Of a DNA stretch of 64,000 bases, positions 63,598 through 64,000 are shown in pieces (position 1 is the stretch's first letter; each line of letters opens with the position of its first letter). Origin of the DNA: Aureimonas sp. SA4125 (GTDB lineage Bacteria; Pseudomonadota; Alphaproteobacteria; Rhizobiales; Rhizobiaceae); the NCBI RefSeq assembly GCF_019973775.1, contig NZ_AP025032.1, positions 3,038,001 through 3,102,000 on the forward strand. The letters are read 5' to 3'. The notes under the pieces are model-generated. The model did not search any database. It was not told the DNA's origin and saw only the letters and a list, made by a program, of their open reading frames with translations. A program made the position numbers and the translations under genes.

Positions 63598-64000
63598 ATG
63601 CCCCGCCTTGCGATCGACACCGCCTACCTCAGCAACCAGTTGAAAGCACTGCTCTCCATCCCGAGTCCGACCGGCTATACCGACACGATCGTGCGTCACG
63701 TCTCCCTGGAGCTGGAGCGGCTTGGCCTTAAGGTGGAGCTGACCCGGCGTGGCGCGATCATCGCGGTTCGCCCGGGCACCGGTCGAGCCTCCTCGCGCGC
63801 CATCGTCAGCCATGTCGACACCCTCGGCGCGCAGGTAAAGGCCATCAAGCACAACGGTCGGCTCGAACTCGTCCCCATCGGCACATGGTCGGCGCGCTTT
63901 GCCGAAGGGGCAAGGTCGACGGTCTTCTCGGAGAAGGGTGCCTACCGCGGCACCATCCTGCCCCTGAAAGCCTCGGGCCACACCTACAACGAGGAAATCG
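63598..64000 (+). CDS. M42-family metallopeptidase of the NAGGN cluster, 3' end outside window
   Basis: 134 N-terminal residues of a peptidase of the M42/M20 type (osmoprotectant NAGGN system peptidase). KALLSIPSPTGYTD and the first metal-binding motif SHVDTLGAQVKAI are visible. Such a peptidase regularly follows asnO and ngg; it may degrade NAGGN when osmotic stress ends. Its start lies 15 bp after the ngg stop. The rest lies beyond the window. Confidence 0.87.
   Translation, partial: MPRLAIDTAYLSNQLKALLSIPSPTGYTDTIVRHVSLELERLGLKVELTRRGAIIAVRPGTGRASSRAIVSHVDTLGAQVKAIKHNGRLELVPIGTWSARFAEGARSTVFSEKGAYRGTILPLKASGHTYNEEI

Noticed and set aside
1..64000. tRNA, rRNA, CRISPR arrays, prophage or riboswitches
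   Set aside because: No clover-leaf T-loop sequence, rRNA motif, regular spacer array, phage gene or known aptamer was recognised by reading; a covariance-model scan would be decisive.

Overview
This 64 kb window is high-GC chromosomal DNA from an alphaproteobacterium, almost certainly of the order Hyphomicrobiales (Rhizobiales); the genus cannot be fixed from the sequence alone. The pointers are an Omp2/RopA-type porin, the acpXL-lpxXL cluster for the very-long-chain acyl group of lipid A, a choline ABC transporter of the rhizobial ChoXWV type, a TTAA-N7-TTAAC (CtrA-type) box, and several small proteins typical of the group. No rRNA, tRNA, CRISPR array or prophage was seen.

Layout. 1-0.7 kb: 5' part of a porin gene. 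1.06-3.7 kb: an IS256-family element with an IS3-family element nested at its right edge. 4.1-9.05 kb: acpXL, two beta-ketoacyl synthase genes, adh2XL and lpxXL, in the rhizobial order but without fabZXL. 9.2-11.9 kb: L,D-transpeptidase and a GGDEF/EAL protein. 12.47-13.85 kb: second identical IS256 copy. 14.4-17.6 kb: choline-type ABC transporter. 18-21.1 kb: two small proteins, ExoD, a phasin-like protein and a GlxA/GbdR-type AraC regulator. 21.5-24.9 kb: DUF1194 protein and a dimethylglycine dehydrogenase-like enzyme. 25.2-33.5 kb: VOC protein, a GT-C-like membrane protein and a minus-strand operon (HAD-UbiA fusion, DprE1-like oxidase, SMR-type transporter, epimerase, class III aminotransferase) that looks like a polyprenyl-phosphate-pentose pathway. 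33.8-37.8 kb: CoA transferase, RHH regulator, PHB-depolymerase-type esterase, polysaccharide deacetylase lipoprotein. 37.9-44.5 kb: polyamine-type ABC transporter with gamma-aminobutyraldehyde dehydrogenase and a LysR regulator. 44.7-50.9 kb: molybdopterin oxidoreductase, small lipoprotein and membrane protein, M19 dipeptidase, PQQ-type sugar dehydrogenase, XRE regulator, fatty acid desaturase. 51.2-54.8 kb: phosphoketolase and acetate kinase. 54.93-56.30 kb: third IS256 copy, inverted, followed by decaying genes (frameshifted cytochrome c, cysA-like remnant). 57.6-64 kb: PRC-barrel, DUF421 and LysM envelope genes, then the N-acetylglutaminylglutamine amide (NAGGN) osmolyte cluster, cut by the window end.

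The themes are envelope building (VLCFA-lipid A, possible lipid-linked pentose, ExoD, L,D-transpeptidase, desaturase), compatible solutes and methylated amines (choline uptake, dimethylglycine oxidation, NAGGN) and polyamine use. All three IS256 copies sit between genes. Copies 2 and 3 each have their own 8-bp target duplication, and that of copy 1 is recovered once the nested IS3 element is taken out, so they reflect three separate recent insertions rather than one composite transposon. The most interesting items are the pentose-donor-like operon with an unexpected class III aminotransferase, the FabF2XL protein that has lost all three catalytic residues, and an 11-C tract at the start of exoD.
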